DNA of 64,000 nucleotides from Bacteroidales bacterium (lineage in GTDB: Bacteria > Bacteroidota > Bacteroidia > Bacteroidales > UBA10428): positions 62,001 through 126,000 of the forward strand of contig JAFGSZ010000036.1 in assembly GCA_016934395.1 (NCBI GenBank), written 5' to 3'. Positions 20,823 through 31,100 of the stretch are shown one piece after another. How positions within the stretch are numbered: position 1 is the stretch's first letter; each line of letters begins with the position of its first letter. A program made the translations under genes and the position numbers. The notes under the pieces were generated by a model. That model did not search any database. It was not told the DNA's origin and saw only the letters and a program-made list of their open reading frames with translations.

Positions 20823-21488
20823 ATGAAAAAAACTGTAATCCTCATTGTTTCTCTAATATATGTTGTTTCATTTTCAACAAAACTTTATTCACAGTCGAAT
20901 ACCGTTGTAATAATCAAAACTACAGTTGGTGATTTAAAAATTAAATTATATGATGAAACCCCCATGCATAAAGAAAATTTCCTGAAATTAATATCAGATG
21001 GTTATTATAATGATATTCTTTTTCATCGTGTAATAAATAATTTTATGATCCAGGCCGGTGATCCAAACTCTAAATTTGCCAAACCCGGTCAAATGCTTGG
21101 ATCCGGTGATTTAGGTTATACAGTTCCTCCGGAATTTCAACCAGAATTATATCATAAAAAAGGAGCATTGGCCGCTGCACGTCAGTCAGATAATATCAAT
21201 CCTCAAAAACGGTCATCTGCAGGTCAGTTTTATATTGTTCAGGGAAGAGTTTATACAGACAAAGAACTGGATATTATGGAACAAAAAAATGCCCATATTA
21301 AATTTACTGATGAACAACGCATAGTTTATACTTCAATTGGTGGTACGCCACATTTAGATTATGCATATACTGTATTTGGTGAAGTAATCGAGGGTACACA
21401 TGTTATAGATGAAATTGCCTCAGTTTCTACTGATACAAACAACAGACCCTTAACCGATATTAAAATTAAATCTATCTCTATTCAATAA
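20823..21488 (+). CDS. Secreted cyclophilin-type peptidyl-prolyl isomerase
   Basis: Cyclophilin that speeds cis-trans proline isomerisation of exported proteins. A signal peptide covers about residues 1-24 (MKKTVILIVSLIYVVSFSTK). The catalytic fold follows, with NFLKLISDGYYNDILFHRVI (active-site Arg in FHRVI), FMIQAGDP and SSAGQFYIV. Compared with minimal bacterial cyclophilins it has an insertion of about 30 residues (about 140-170). The length is 221 residues. The gene is five bases upstream of pheS, so the pair shares a transcript. Location is the periplasm. Confidence 0.92.
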   Translation: MKKTVILIVSLIYVVSFSTKLYSQSNTVVIIKTTVGDLKIKLYDETPMHKENFLKLISDGYYNDILFHRVINNFMIQAGDPNSKFAKPGQMLGSGDLGYTVPPEFQPELYHKKGALAAARQSDNINPQKRSSAGQFYIVQGRVYTDKELDIMEQKNAHIKFTDEQRIVYTSIGGTPHLDYAYTVFGEVIEGTHVIDEIASVSTDTNNRPLTDIKIKSISIQ

Positions 21489-21493
21489 TATAA

Positions 21494-22513
21494 ATGATTC
21501 AGAAAATATCAGATATAACAAACGAGATCAAAAATTTCAAGGTCTCATCGCTTCAGGAACTGGAAGATTTCAGAATTAAATTTTTAAGTAAAAAAGGAAC
21601 CATTTCTCAATTATTTTCACAGTTTCGCAACGTGCATAATGATCAAAAACGTGAGGTAGGAGCACAACTTAATCAACTTAAAAATTTAGCCTCTGCATCT
21701 TACGAAGACTTCAAATCAATATTAAGTAACTCAAAAAAAATAACTTCAGGTATTGATTATACATTGCCTTCAGAAAACATTCTTTTAGGCACCAGGCATC
21801 CGGTTTCAATTGTAAGAAATGAAATAAATTCTATTTTTTCGAAAATTGGATTCGTTTTAAATGAAGGCCCTGAAATTGAAGATGACTGGCATGTTTTTAC
21901 CGGATTAAATTTTCCTGAAGAACATCCAGCTCGAGATATGCAAGATACCTTCTTCATAGAAAAAAATCCCGATATACTACTACGAACTCAAACATCCAGT
22001 GTTCAGGTAAGGGTTATGGAAAATTCAAATCCTCCAATTCGGAGCATTTTTCCAGGAAGAGTATTTAGAAATGAAGCTGTTTCAGCACGTGCCCATTGTA
22101 TATTCCATCAGGTTGAAGGTTTGTATATAGACGAAAACGTTTCTTTTGCAGACTTAAAACAAACCTTAATTTATTTTGCTAAAGAAATGTTTGGACCTGA
22201 AACCAATATAAGATTACGTCCTTCCTTTTTCCCTTTTACTGAACCTTCAGCTGAAGTTGATGTATCTTGTACCATATGCGGTGGTAAGGGGTGTAATGTT
22301 TGTAAGTATACAGGTTACCTTGAAATTTTAGGTTGTGGAATGGTTGACCCAAACGTTTTAGAAGCTTCATCAATTAACAGCAAAAAATATACAGGCTTTG
22401 CTTTCGGTATGGGTATAGAAAGAATAGCTATGTTAAAATATCAGGTGAATGATCTTCGCTTATATTTTGAAAACGATATTCGCTTTCTAAACCAGTTCAA
22501 ATCAGCCCACTAA
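21494..22513 (+). CDS. pheS: Phenylalanine-tRNA ligase alpha subunit
   Basis: Catalytic subunit of the PheRS heterotetramer. The N-terminal coiled-coil arm covers about residues 1-85. The class II core has motif 2 in FRNEAVSARAHCIFHQVEGL and motif 3 in GFAFGMGIERIAMLKY. A cysteine-rich insert (CTICGGKGCNVC) precedes EILGCGMVDPNVL; I recall this insert from other Bacteroidota PheS proteins. The length of 339 residues is normal. pheT is not in the window. It meets the small membrane-protein gene tail-to-tail with a three-base gap. Confidence 0.97.
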   Translation: MIQKISDITNEIKNFKVSSLQELEDFRIKFLSKKGTISQLFSQFRNVHNDQKREVGAQLNQLKNLASASYEDFKSILSNSKKITSGIDYTLPSENILLGTRHPVSIVRNEINSIFSKIGFVLNEGPEIEDDWHVFTGLNFPEEHPARDMQDTFFIEKNPDILLRTQTSSVQVRVMENSNPPIRSIFPGRVFRNEAVSARAHCIFHQVEGLYIDENVSFADLKQTLIYFAKEMFGPETNIRLRPSFFPFTEPSAEVDVSCTICGGKGCNVCKYTGYLEILGCGMVDPNVLEASSINSKKYTGFAFGMGIERIAMLKYQVNDLRLYFENDIRFLNQFKSAH

Positions 22514-22516
22514 TAT

Positions 22517-22687
22517 TTATATTACTTCCTTATTAAAAATAATATGTAAAATAAATCCGGCTATTATAAGTATAGCGCTTGTTAATAACATAGTATTCCT
22601 AATACTATCTGTTATCACCGAAAACATCAAAATTACCACTCCTATTATAACTACTATAATACCCAGATAGGCTAAAACATTTTTCAT
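22517..22687 (-). CDS. Small two-helix membrane protein, 56 residues
   Basis: I translated this by hand because it is short. The ATG at 22685-22687 opens a 56-residue frame ending at TAA 22517-22519. It has two hydrophobic helices, about residues 4-24 (LAYLGIIVVIIGVVILMF) and 32-51 (TMLLTSAILIIAGFILHII), joined by a short polar turn with DSIRN. The C-terminus is NKEVI. It starts 25 bases after the ruvB stop on the same strand and probably shares its transcript. The clean two-helix pattern and tight packing against pheS support a real gene. Function is unknown. Confidence 0.7.
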   Translation of the reverse strand: MKNVLAYLGIIVVIIGVVILMFSVITDSIRNTMLLTSAILIIAGFILHIIFNKEVI

Positions 22688-22712
22688 GGCTTTTATTTTT
22701 TTATTAAAATTA

Positions 22713-23732
22713 TCAAAATAATCTTGGTGAATATAATTTTTCTAACCCCAAATGTTTATATGCATGTTCTGTAGCCATCCTTCCCCGTGTCGTTCTTTTT
22801 ATAAATCCTTCTTTAATTAAATAAGGTTCATATACTTCTTCTATTGTCCCCGGGTCATCGCCTACAGCCGTTGCAATTGTCCCAAGTCCAACAGGACCGC
22901 CTTTAAATTTTTCTATAATAGTATTTAAAATCTTGTTATCCATTTCATCCAGACCATTTGTATCAATATTTAACGCATTCAGCGCATATTTTGCAATTTC
23001 AAGTGATATTTTTCCATCACCCTTTACTTGGGCAAAATCTCTCACTCTTCTTAATAAAGCATTAGCAATACGAGGAGTTCCTCTGGACCTTCTGGCAATT
23101 TCTTCTGTAGCTTCCTTAATAATTTCAACATTTAAAATCCCTGCAGAACGCTTAATTATACTTTCTAAAATATCAAAATCATAATATTTTAAATTAAAAT
23201 TAATCCCGAACCTCGCTCTTAAAGGAGATGTAAGCAAACCAGCTCTTGTGGTAGCACCGATCAATGTAAATCTGTTTAATGATAATTGAATTGAACGCGC
23301 ACCGGGGCCTTTATCTATTAAAATATCTATCTTATAATCTTCCATGGCAGAATATAAAAATTCTTCCACAACCGGACTTAATCTGTGAATTTCATCAATA
23401 AAAAGAACATCATTAGTTTCGAGATTTGTTAAAATTCCGGCTAAATCACCAGGTTTATCAAGTACCGGACCTGAAGTATTTTTGATATTGGTATTTAATT
23501 CATTTGCAATAATATTCGCCAGTGTGGTTTTACCAAGTCCCGGAGGACCTGCGAGCAACACATGATCAAGAGATTCTTTTCTTTGATTGGCAGCTTGAAC
23601 AAATATTTTTAAATTTTCGATTATATTATTCTGTCCCTTAAAATCAATAAAATTATCCGGACGTAAGTTTATCTCAAACTCATTGTCAGCATCTTTACTA
23701 ATCTCTTCCCTTATATTTATATGTTCACTCAT
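22713..23732 (-). CDS. ruvB: Holliday junction branch migration ATPase RuvB
   Basis: AAA+ motor that drives branch migration with RuvA. Walker A is [13 protein letters not shown], Walker B FIDEIHRL, sensor 1 and arginine-finger region [19 protein letters not shown] winged helix ends the protein and contains [17 protein letters not shown]. The length of 339 residues is standard. It lies 45 bases after the MORN-repeat gene and before the small membrane-protein gene. Confidence 0.97.
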   Translation of the reverse strand: MSEHINIREEISKDADNEFEINLRPDNFIDFKGQNNIIENLKIFVQAANQRKESLDHVLLAGPPGLGKTTLANIIANELNTNIKNTSGPVLDKPGDLAGILTNLETNDVLFIDEIHRLSPVVEEFLYSAMEDYKIDILIDKGPGARSIQLSLNRFTLIGATTRAGLLTSPLRARFGINFNLKYYDFDILESIIKRSAGILNVEIIKEATEEIARRSRGTPRIANALLRRVRDFAQVKGDGKISLEIAKYALNALNIDTNGLDEMDNKILNTIIEKFKGGPVGLGTIATAVGDDPGTIEEVYEPYLIKEGFIKRTTRGRMATEHAYKHLGLEKLYSPRLF

Positions 23733-23777
23733 ATTATTAAAACCGATCCAAATATATCAATAAATTTATCTAAATTC

Positions 23778-25337
23778 TTATTCGATAAGCTTTACATCAT
23801 CATTTACTAAATCTATTTTTACTCCATTAATTCTATACTCTTTATCGTCTTTATAACTAATTGTTACAATTAAATTTCCTTCCTCGTCAAATTTTTTCCA
23901 ATGCCCTTCTTTTATACCTGAAATATAAAATTGTTCTTCCTTAATTATATTGTTATCATAGTAATATTTATGTTTTCCATCAGGATTTCCCTGTATAAAC
24001 TGACCTTCAAATTTTAAGTTTCCATTATTATAATAACTTTTCCATTTGCCATCCTTTAATCCTGTAATATAATTTCCTTTATCCGAATAATCGCCTACAC
24101 TATAGATCCATTCACCTTCCTTTTCTCCATCAAAATATTCTCCTTTTGAAATTATATTACCGGCTTTATCGTACTCCACAAATAATCCTTCCTCTCTTCC
24201 ATTATAATATTCTTCTTCCCGCCAAACGGATCCATCGTCATAATACCATACCCATAAACCGTTAAGTTTATCATTTTTATATTCACCAGTTTGTTCAATC
24301 TTACCGTTCTCAAAAAAATATTTCCAATTTCCGTTTTTATTATTATTTACATATTCCCCTTTGTCCTTGACCTTTCCACTATTATAATAATCGACCCAAA
24401 CGCCATCCTTTGATCCATCTTCCAAAATTATTCCCTCAGAAACAACGTTTCCATTTTCATTATAAATTTTTGAACTAATTACCTTATCATCTTCATTGTA
24501 ACTTCGATGTATACCAACTTTAATATTATTTTTATAAGTACCGCTATAAATTAAATTTCCACCTGGATCATATTCATTTCTAATTTCAATATTTTCTTCA
24601 GCAATATCTTCATTGTCAACCAGTACTCCGTCTTCATATTTTAAACTTAATACTAACTTTCCGCTTTCATCAAACTCTTTATAATAACCATTCAGCACAT
24701 CTTCTTTAAATGATGTTTCTGTTTTTACCTTACCATCTTCATAAAAAGTTTTCCATTTTCCTTCCTTTAATCCTTTTCCACTTATCCTATTAAGAATATC
24801 TCTTTCAACAATAACACCATTATGATATTTATTAATTGTAATTATCCTCCCGCTAATATCATATTCTGTTGCTTCACCCTGCTTTTTATTATTATGAAAA
24901 TTTATCTTTTCTTTTATTAAACCATTATCATAATAATAATAAGAAGTACCTTCCATTTTATCATCAACATATAATTCTTTGGAAATGATTTTCCCTACAT
25001 TTTCAGGAATACTTTTTTTTGTATTATATGTATACAAAAACCCATTTTTTTTATCTAATACATAATTTATTTTTGTAGTTGTATCCCCAACCTGATTGTA
25101 AAAAATCCATTCTCCATCCAGTAAATAATTATTTCTATTTCCCTCAGATTTTAAAACACCTGTATTATAATATGTTTTCCAATAACCATTGGGCTTACCA
25201 TTTTTTATAAATCCTTCACTGGCAATATTACCGTTTGGATGATAAAATTTTACCAGGCTGTCATTACCAGAGTTATCCTGATTATAAATTTTTATTGAGC
25301 AAATAAATACAGAACAAATTATTAATAGAATTCTCAT
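23778..25337 (-). CDS. Secreted MORN-repeat protein (YwqK type)
   Basis: Protein of 519 residues with a signal peptide (MRILLIICSVFICSIKIYNQ) followed by about 15-20 repeats of about 23 residues. The typical unit is G-x-W-x-x-Y-x-x-x-G-x-[IVL]-x-x-x-x-x-[YF], for example GVWVDYYNSGKVKDKGEY and GNWKYFFENGKIEQTGEY. This is the MORN variant seen in YwqK-like proteins and many Bacteroidota exported proteins. Some database entries call such proteins antitoxins, but no toxin gene is adjacent here. It probably forms an extended beta structure in the periplasm or at the surface. It lies 11 bases after nadA on the same strand. Confidence 0.88.
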   Translation of the reverse strand: MRILLIICSVFICSIKIYNQDNSGNDSLVKFYHPNGNIASEGFIKNGKPNGYWKTYYNTGVLKSEGNRNNYLLDGEWIFYNQVGDTTTKINYVLDKKNGFLYTYNTKKSIPENVGKIISKELYVDDKMEGTSYYYYDNGLIKEKINFHNNKKQGEATEYDISGRIITINKYHNGVIVERDILNRISGKGLKEGKWKTFYEDGKVKTETSFKEDVLNGYYKEFDESGKLVLSLKYEDGVLVDNEDIAEENIEIRNEYDPGGNLIYSGTYKNNIKVGIHRSYNEDDKVISSKIYNENGNVVSEGIILEDGSKDGVWVDYYNSGKVKDKGEYVNNNKNGNWKYFFENGKIEQTGEYKNDKLNGLWVWYYDDGSVWREEEYYNGREEGLFVEYDKAGNIISKGEYFDGEKEGEWIYSVGDYSDKGNYITGLKDGKWKSYYNNGNLKFEGQFIQGNPDGKHKYYYDNNIIKEEQFYISGIKEGHWKKFDEEGNLIVTISYKDDKEYRINGVKIDLVNDDVKLIE

Positions 25338-25348
25338 TTTATAATAAT

Positions 25349-26353
25349 TTATAAACCTAATTTTTCAGAAATTTCAAGCATCCTTCTTATTGGTTTTTCG
25401 GCTTTAATTCGAATCTCTTCTTTAATATATATTTCGGGCAGCTCGTATTTTAAGCAATTATATATTTTTCCCAGTGTATTTAATTTCATAAAATTACAAT
25501 CATTACAAGCACAAGTTGAATCTTTTGGAGGTGCAGCTATAAAATTTTTACCGGGACTCCTTTTTTTCATCTGGTGTAATATTCCTGATTCGGTGGCTAC
25601 AATATATTCAGAACTATTATCATTTTCCGAAAATTTTAACAATGCAGAAGTTGATCCTATAAAATCAGCAACAATCAATATAGGTTTTTCACATTCAGGG
25701 TGTGCCAAAATTTTTGCTTTTGGATATATTTCTTTTAAATCCAAAATTCTTTCCAATGAAAATTCTTCATGAACATGACAGGCTCCGTCCCAAATTTTCA
25801 TAGTCCTTCCTGTCAGGCTTTGAATGTAATTTCCCAGGTTTTTATCAGGTGCAAATATAATTTTTTCATTTTTTGGCAAGCTTTCAACAATTTCAACAGC
25901 ATTTGAAGATGTGCAGATTATATCCGTTAATGCTTTTATTTCAGCAGTAGTATTAACATAACTTATTACAGTATGGTCAGAATATTTTTCTCTGAATTTT
26001 CTGAAGTCTTCAGGCGGACAAGAATCAGCCAATGAACATCCGGCTTTAAGATCAGGAATTAACACCTTCTTAGTTGGAGATAAAATTTTTGCGGTTTCAG
26101 CCATAAAATGAACTCCTGCAAATACTATAATATCGGCCTTGGTATTAGCTGCTTGTTGAGACAGTGCAAGACTATCACCAACAAAATCTGCAATATCCTG
26201 AATATCGCCTTCCTGGTAAAAATGTGCCAGTATTACGGCATTTTTTTCCTTTCTCAACGCGCTAATTTCTTTTACCAAATTTAATGTTTTATCTAATTTA
26301 ATATCCAGATAGCCTAATCGTATTAAATCTGATTTATTAACAGTACCCCTCAT
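25349..26353 (-). CDS. nadA: Quinolinate synthase
   Basis: Iron-sulfur enzyme that makes quinolinate from iminoaspartate and dihydroxyacetone phosphate in NAD synthesis. Visible signatures are [21 protein letters not shown] near the start, [14 protein letters not shown], the first cluster Cys in [13 protein letters not shown] and the last in [26 protein letters not shown] also fits the family. The length of 334 residues is normal. It leads the nadA-MORN pair. The upstream 480-base gap probably holds its promoter. Confidence 0.95.
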   Translation of the reverse strand: MRGTVNKSDLIRLGYLDIKLDKTLNLVKEISALRKEKNAVILAHFYQEGDIQDIADFVGDSLALSQQAANTKADIIVFAGVHFMAETAKILSPTKKVLIPDLKAGCSLADSCPPEDFRKFREKYSDHTVISYVNTTAEIKALTDIICTSSNAVEIVESLPKNEKIIFAPDKNLGNYIQSLTGRTMKIWDGACHVHEEFSLERILDLKEIYPKAKILAHPECEKPILIVADFIGSTSALLKFSENDNSSEYIVATESGILHQMKKRSPGKNFIAAPPKDSTCACNDCNFMKLNTLGKIYNCLKYELPEIYIKEEIRIKAEKPIRRMLEISEKLGL

Positions 26354-26831
26354 TCTTATATTATTATTATTGATTAAATATATTACTTTATGATGATGAT
26401 ATCCGGTTAATAGTGTTGATTTATTTTAAGTAATATCGTTGTTTTTTTCAATATTAAAAAAATACCAATACAATATTAACAACTCATCAGACAATTTTTG
26501 GTTGATATTCATAATAATATGTACAAAATTAACACATTGTTAATTGTTTTTGCGGTGAATAAAATATGTTTTTTTTTAATTCAAATAGATGTGAAAAAGA
26601 TGTTTAATAATTACGCTGAATAGATGGTAAAATTATTTTTGTTATTCAGAATTTTTATTAAGCATCATTATTTTTTAAAAGTCAAGAATAATTTTCGAAA
26701 AGTTATTTGAATCAATTAACAACAATTTAACAACACAGTTGTTGATTTTACAAAACTTTCAAGGCACGAAATTTTAAAGAGCACTTCTTAATAATTATTT
26801 TAAATTTGTGCTAAAATAAATTTTTAATAAA
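26354..26831. other. AT-rich divergent intergenic region (478 bases)
   Basis: No coding frame is convincing. It holds the divergent start regions of nadA and rpiB, a -7 box at 26801, and a short inverted repeat AACAAC-ACA-GTTGTT (26729-26743). I see nothing else that I can name. Confidence 0.6.
26801..26808 (+). promoter_or_regulatory. -7 promoter box for rpiB
   Basis: TAAATTTG matches TAnnTTTG and sits 23 bases before the ATG at 26832. Confidence 0.5.
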
Positions 26832-27269
26832 ATGAAAATTGCGATAGCCAGTGACCATGCAGGATTTGAATTAAAAAACAAGTTGAAAGAATATATTGAA
26901 AAAAAAGGAAATTTGGTTAAGGATTTTGGCTCTTATACCAATGAAGCTGTTGATTATCCTGATTATGGACACCCTTTGGCCGAAGCTGTGGAAAAAAAAG
27001 AATATGATTTAGGAATTTCAATTTGTGGCACCGGGAACGGGATTAATATGACCGTTAACAAGCATCAGAAAATAAGATCTGCATTATGTTGGAATGTAGA
27101 AATTGCCGAGCTGGCACGTAAACATAACAATGCCAACATCTGTGCCCTTCCGGCAAGGTTTATTTCAGAAGAAATGGCCATTAGTATTGTGGATACTTTT
27201 TTATCCACATCATTTGACGGTGGCCGGCATGCCATTAGAATAAATAAAATCCCAAATAATTCCGTTTAA
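26832..27269 (+). CDS. rpiB: Ribose-5-phosphate isomerase B
   Basis: RpiB/LacAB-type isomerase of the pentose phosphate pathway that interconverts ribose 5-phosphate and ribulose 5-phosphate. The N-terminal DHAGFELK and the active-site loop ISICGTGNGINM (catalytic Cys near residue 66) are intact. NVEIAELARKHNNANICALPARF completes the family pattern. The length of 145 residues is normal. The rrf2-type gene starts one base after its stop. Its 3' end contains a small inverted repeat that resembles two DnaA boxes. Confidence 0.94.
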   Translation: MKIAIASDHAGFELKNKLKEYIEKKGNLVKDFGSYTNEAVDYPDYGHPLAEAVEKKEYDLGISICGTGNGINMTVNKHQKIRSALCWNVEIAELARKHNNANICALPARFISEEMAISIVDTFLSTSFDGGRHAIRINKIPNNSV

Positions 27270-27270
27270 C

Positions 27271-27705
27271 ATGTTATCAAACACGTGCAAATATGCCATC
27301 AGGGCAGCTATATTTCTCGCTTTAAATTCAGGTGATAAAAGAAAAATAGGAATAAAATTAATTTCAAAAGAGCTGGACCTTCCGTCTCCATTTTTAAGCA
27401 AAATTTTACAAACTCTGGCAAAAAATAAAGTATTTTCATCATCAAAGGGGCCCAATGGTGGATTTGGCCTGGCTAAAAATGCCAATGATATTTCGTTGTT
27501 CGAAATTGTTGAAATTATTGATGGCAATGATTTATTTAATCTTTGTCTGATTTCAACCCGTACCTGTATGGAAAAAAATCAGCAATGTGCATTACACGAA
27601 AAATATTCGAAAATACGATCAGAAATTTTTAATATGTTTAAAAGTTATTCCATTGGAGAATTGGCCATGGAAATTAAAGAAGGGGCAAAGCCGTACTATT
27701 TATAA
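27271..27705 (+). CDS. Rrf2-family transcriptional regulator
   Basis: Winged-helix regulator of 144 residues. The N-terminus MLSNTCKYAIRAAIFLAL and the recognition region LPSPFLSKILQTLAKNKVF match the family. Three cysteines in LCLISTRTCMEKNQQCALHE fall where IscR, NsrR and RsrR hold an iron-sulfur cluster, so cluster sensing is possible. It is co-transcribed with rpiB, one base apart. The end overlaps the vanZ-like gene tail-to-tail by ten bases. The regulon is unknown. Confidence 0.9.
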   Translation: MLSNTCKYAIRAAIFLALNSGDKRKIGIKLISKELDLPSPFLSKILQTLAKNKVFSSSKGPNGGFGLAKNANDISLFEIVEIIDGNDLFNLCLISTRTCMEKNQQCALHEKYSKIRSEIFNMFKSYSIGELAMEIKEGAKPYYL

Positions 27706-28073
27706 TTAAAGTAAAGTCTGAAGAATCCAAGGCCAAAAATAGTACCGGCGAGATTTGCCAGAAGATCATAAAAACTTCCATTTCTGCCTTCAATAAAATA
27801 ATATTGCACAATCTCAAGAATTACGCCCAGGAATAACGAGATTAAAAAAATTCTGAAAATTGCGGATTTTATACTTGCTTGCCGGTATGGATTTTTGTTC
27901 AGATCGTAAAAAAAGATAATAGCAAAAATAAAATAGAGTATAAAATGATATACTTTATCGGCATTATTAAAATGTAACAGGTCTACTTTTTTTGCTTCAC
28001 TACCTGGCAGAATGCTTAATACAATAATAATTATCAGCCACGATAAAGTTTTCCAGAAAAATTTCAGTTTCAT
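27696..28073 (-). CDS. VanZ-family membrane protein
   Basis: Four-helix membrane protein of the VanZ-like family, about 125 residues. The conserved pieces are LPGSEAKKVDLLHFNNADKV with HFILYFIF (helix 2), LGVILEIVQYYFIEGR and the final SFYDLLANLAGTIFGLG. The open frame begins at 28118, but a perfect -7 box (TATGTTTG, 28106-28113) lies inside that extension, so I chose the ATG at 28071-28073. VanZ itself affects teicoplanin resistance; the role of these homologues is mostly unknown. Confidence 0.85.
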   Translation of the reverse strand: MKLKFFWKTLSWLIIIIVLSILPGSEAKKVDLLHFNNADKVYHFILYFIFAIIFFYDLNKNPYRQASIKSAIFRIFLISLFLGVILEIVQYYFIEGRNGSFYDLLANLAGTIFGLGFFRLYFNYK

Positions 28074-28105
28074 AAAGTAATATTTGACAATGTATTTTGC
28101 AGCTG

Positions 28106-28113
28106 CAAACATA
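28106..28113 (-). promoter_or_regulatory. -7 promoter box for the VanZ-like gene
   Basis: On the minus strand TATGTTTG matches TAnnTTTG, 32 bases before the chosen start at 28073. It lies inside the longer open frame and so helps to choose the start. Confidence 0.5.
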
Positions 28114-28192
28114 CCCAAATTTTAAATTTACTTTTTTAATACAGTAAAATTTTATAATTTATCAAAGATTACATCAAATTGAATTACGTTCA

Positions 28193-31100
28193 ATGAAAAA
28201 GAGAATGAAAGTTGCTGAAATGATAAGTAAGCTTAAACAGGAAAGTATACATACCTGGTTTGACCTCGGAATTTTCATTGATCGTTTTAAAGAACACAAG
28301 TCGCTGCCATCTATTCAATTAGATCTTACCAAAGAAGAATTTTCCGAAAAAGTTTGCAGGGGAGGAATGGCTTTTATCACATTTTTATATTCTGTTGACG
28401 GAGTGACTATTGAGGTTGAAAAATATGCGAAAATTTTCAGGAAAATGCACAAAAACATTCCCATTCATTATATAGCCGGCAAATTTTATCAAGAATCAAA
28501 AAAATTATTACATCCCGAAACTGTTAAATACGAATTACCTCAAATTGGAGGCTTTAACGATTGGGATCTTTACCAGGACTTCTTTTTCACAAAACTTGAG
28601 CGCGGAAGTGAACAATATAATTCATTAATTAAAAAGTTTTGGGATCAGGTGTTAAGCATAAGTGAGCATCTTGGAAGTTATATCGAAAAAAACAATATTA
28701 ATTTGTTATACCTGATAAACGTTTGTTCCAATCCGGGTAATGTATCTTTAGCTTTAGCCATGGTGTTAATTTCAGAATATCTGGGTATTCCGGTAATTAA
28801 TAACAACCACGATTTTTACTGGGAAGGGGGGAACAGGCAAATTGATATTGAACATAAAAAATTAAAACACGGACCCAGGGATTTCTTCTTTACAAATTCA
28901 CATCTGGGTGAAATATTTTCACTAATTGAAATCTTGTATCCGTGGGAGTCCAGAACATGGGTAAATGTAAATATTAACAAAGAACAATCAAAACACCTGA
29001 TAGAAATTAATGGGCATAATCCGGCAAACGTTACTGAAATAGGTACCGCGGTAGATACAGAAGAATATGTAAATATCAGCAAGAGAAAAAAGATAAATGC
29101 GTACCACCAGTTCGAAAAAATCCTGGCACGTTATAGTGATACCCTGGTTGGGTATTCTGTTTCAGATGTGATAAAAAATACCCTGGTGGATGAAAATAAT
29201 CCTCGTCCAATACTAATGGGACTTAAAACAAAAACGATAAATAATTTTCTTAACGAAAATATTATATTTCTTCAACCTACGCGTATTATTACCCGAAAAA
29301 GGATTGAGCTTGGATTTAAGCTTTTAAAAAGGATGTTTATCAACAAAGATTTTATACAACGCTTATTGCATACTCCAAATCTTAAAATAACCTTAATAGT
29401 AACCGGCCCTATTGCCCTGGGGCACTATGAATATTTTAAGAAACTAATCCGAAGGTTTTCGCAACTTCTTGATGTTATTAACGAGAGCTTAAGAGATCGG
29501 GTTTACCTGGCCTTCCTGTTCAGTGAGCTGGACCGGGAAAGCTTTAAAGAAAGATTTATTGAACCGGTTGGCATTCCGGAATTGTATAATATTGCCTCCT
29601 TGGTTTTGCTACCCAGCAAAACCGAAGGCCGGGGATTACCAATAATTGAAGCTACAGCTTGTGGAACACCAATTTATTGTACCCGTTATTTTCCTGAATT
29701 TGTTTACTCCGAGGTAATCGGAGAACATCTTCCGGAAAGTGACAGGTTAAAAGTACTGGAATTTGATGGTAAAAAAGTTACTTCAAAACATGCAAATCAG
29801 ATTATAGCCAGGGTATTATTTCCCCATAAATTCACTGAAGAAATTTTACATAATAAAGAAGCCGTTCAAAAGCGATTTAGTCTTTTATCTCTTGAAAAAA
29901 ATATAATAAAAATTTGTGATATTCTTTTCGATCAGCTTAAACCTGCTGATAGCTCAATGAACAAAATGTGCAGTGCGATGAAGGATTATAAAAAAATGGT
30001 AAATTTTTCCAATAATGATCTAAAGTCAATTCTGCACACTAAAAACAGACAATATCTGCCCGGTTTCGGAAGATTGTCTTTTATGCTTAATTTACGATCG
30101 TTAATAGATCCGAGCTCCTTTAGAGTAGAAGAACAATTGATAAAAGGTTTTGCCCACCACTTTGCCAAAAGTCTGATCCATGATAATAAACTCGAAAATA
30201 AATTATCAATAGAAAAGATTAGAGAATTCTATAATGCAGTTGACAATATCTTTTATTACAGAAACAAAGAAATTAAGATCCGTCATGATCATTCATTTGC
30301 CTACCGCCACAGGAATAAATATTATTATCCGTATCGTGATTTTACTATTCAGGAAATAACAGGTTTAATCAACCTGTTATTTTACAGGATTATAAGAATT
30401 AAGATCAAACATAAAATTGATGAAAGTTCCCATTTTTTCACCGATTGGGATCTGGCATTGGCGCAACTCACTTCAAGCTCCCAATTGGCTATAGATGATA
30501 GAAAATTACTAATTGATAAAATGCACACGAACATTCCAATTGGAATTTTTCCGGGGGATTATATAAAATATGTTTTAGAATTTTTTGCTTTACAATCTGT
30601 ACGTTCGAGATTAAAGTTAAAAATTGAAAAAGAACTTACTGATGAAATACTGGAAAAAACACATGAATGCCTTGCACCTGTATATGTTTTTGCGCAGGAG
30701 AGATTTATCGGGCGAAGGTTTAATAAACAGGAAATTATAGATTATATTGAAAATGGGCACGAAAGGGAATTAAAAGTATTATACCGCCACAATATACTCC
30801 GCATTGTTGAATCAAAACAATTGTGTGTTGGCATACATTTTCCCCAGGTAGGAGAAGAATCTTTAAAGGCCCTGAAAGAAATTTACGATCTGGGCGGGTT
30901 TATTATTTCCAACAGAACTTTTGCTTCTATAATGACCGACATTGTAAATATTGACCGCTTTCATATTGGTAAAGCAACACATCCTGTTACTGCCAATATT
31001 TTAGGAATTCCTTTGGATAGCGGGTTTATTCAATATGTGCCTGCCGGTATTCGTGCAACTTTATCATATCCCACACCAGTGCAAACAGCAAAAGATTTTG

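Noticed and set aside
23778..25337. CRISPR or tandem DNA repeat in the MORN gene
   Set aside because: Repeats are at the protein level only; the DNA units differ and have no spacers.
26354..26831. Replication origin
   Set aside because: It is AT-rich, but contains no DnaA box cluster.
27281..27290. CACGTG motif as a further parS site
   Set aside because: The flanks (acacgtgcaa) are not palindromic beyond six bases.
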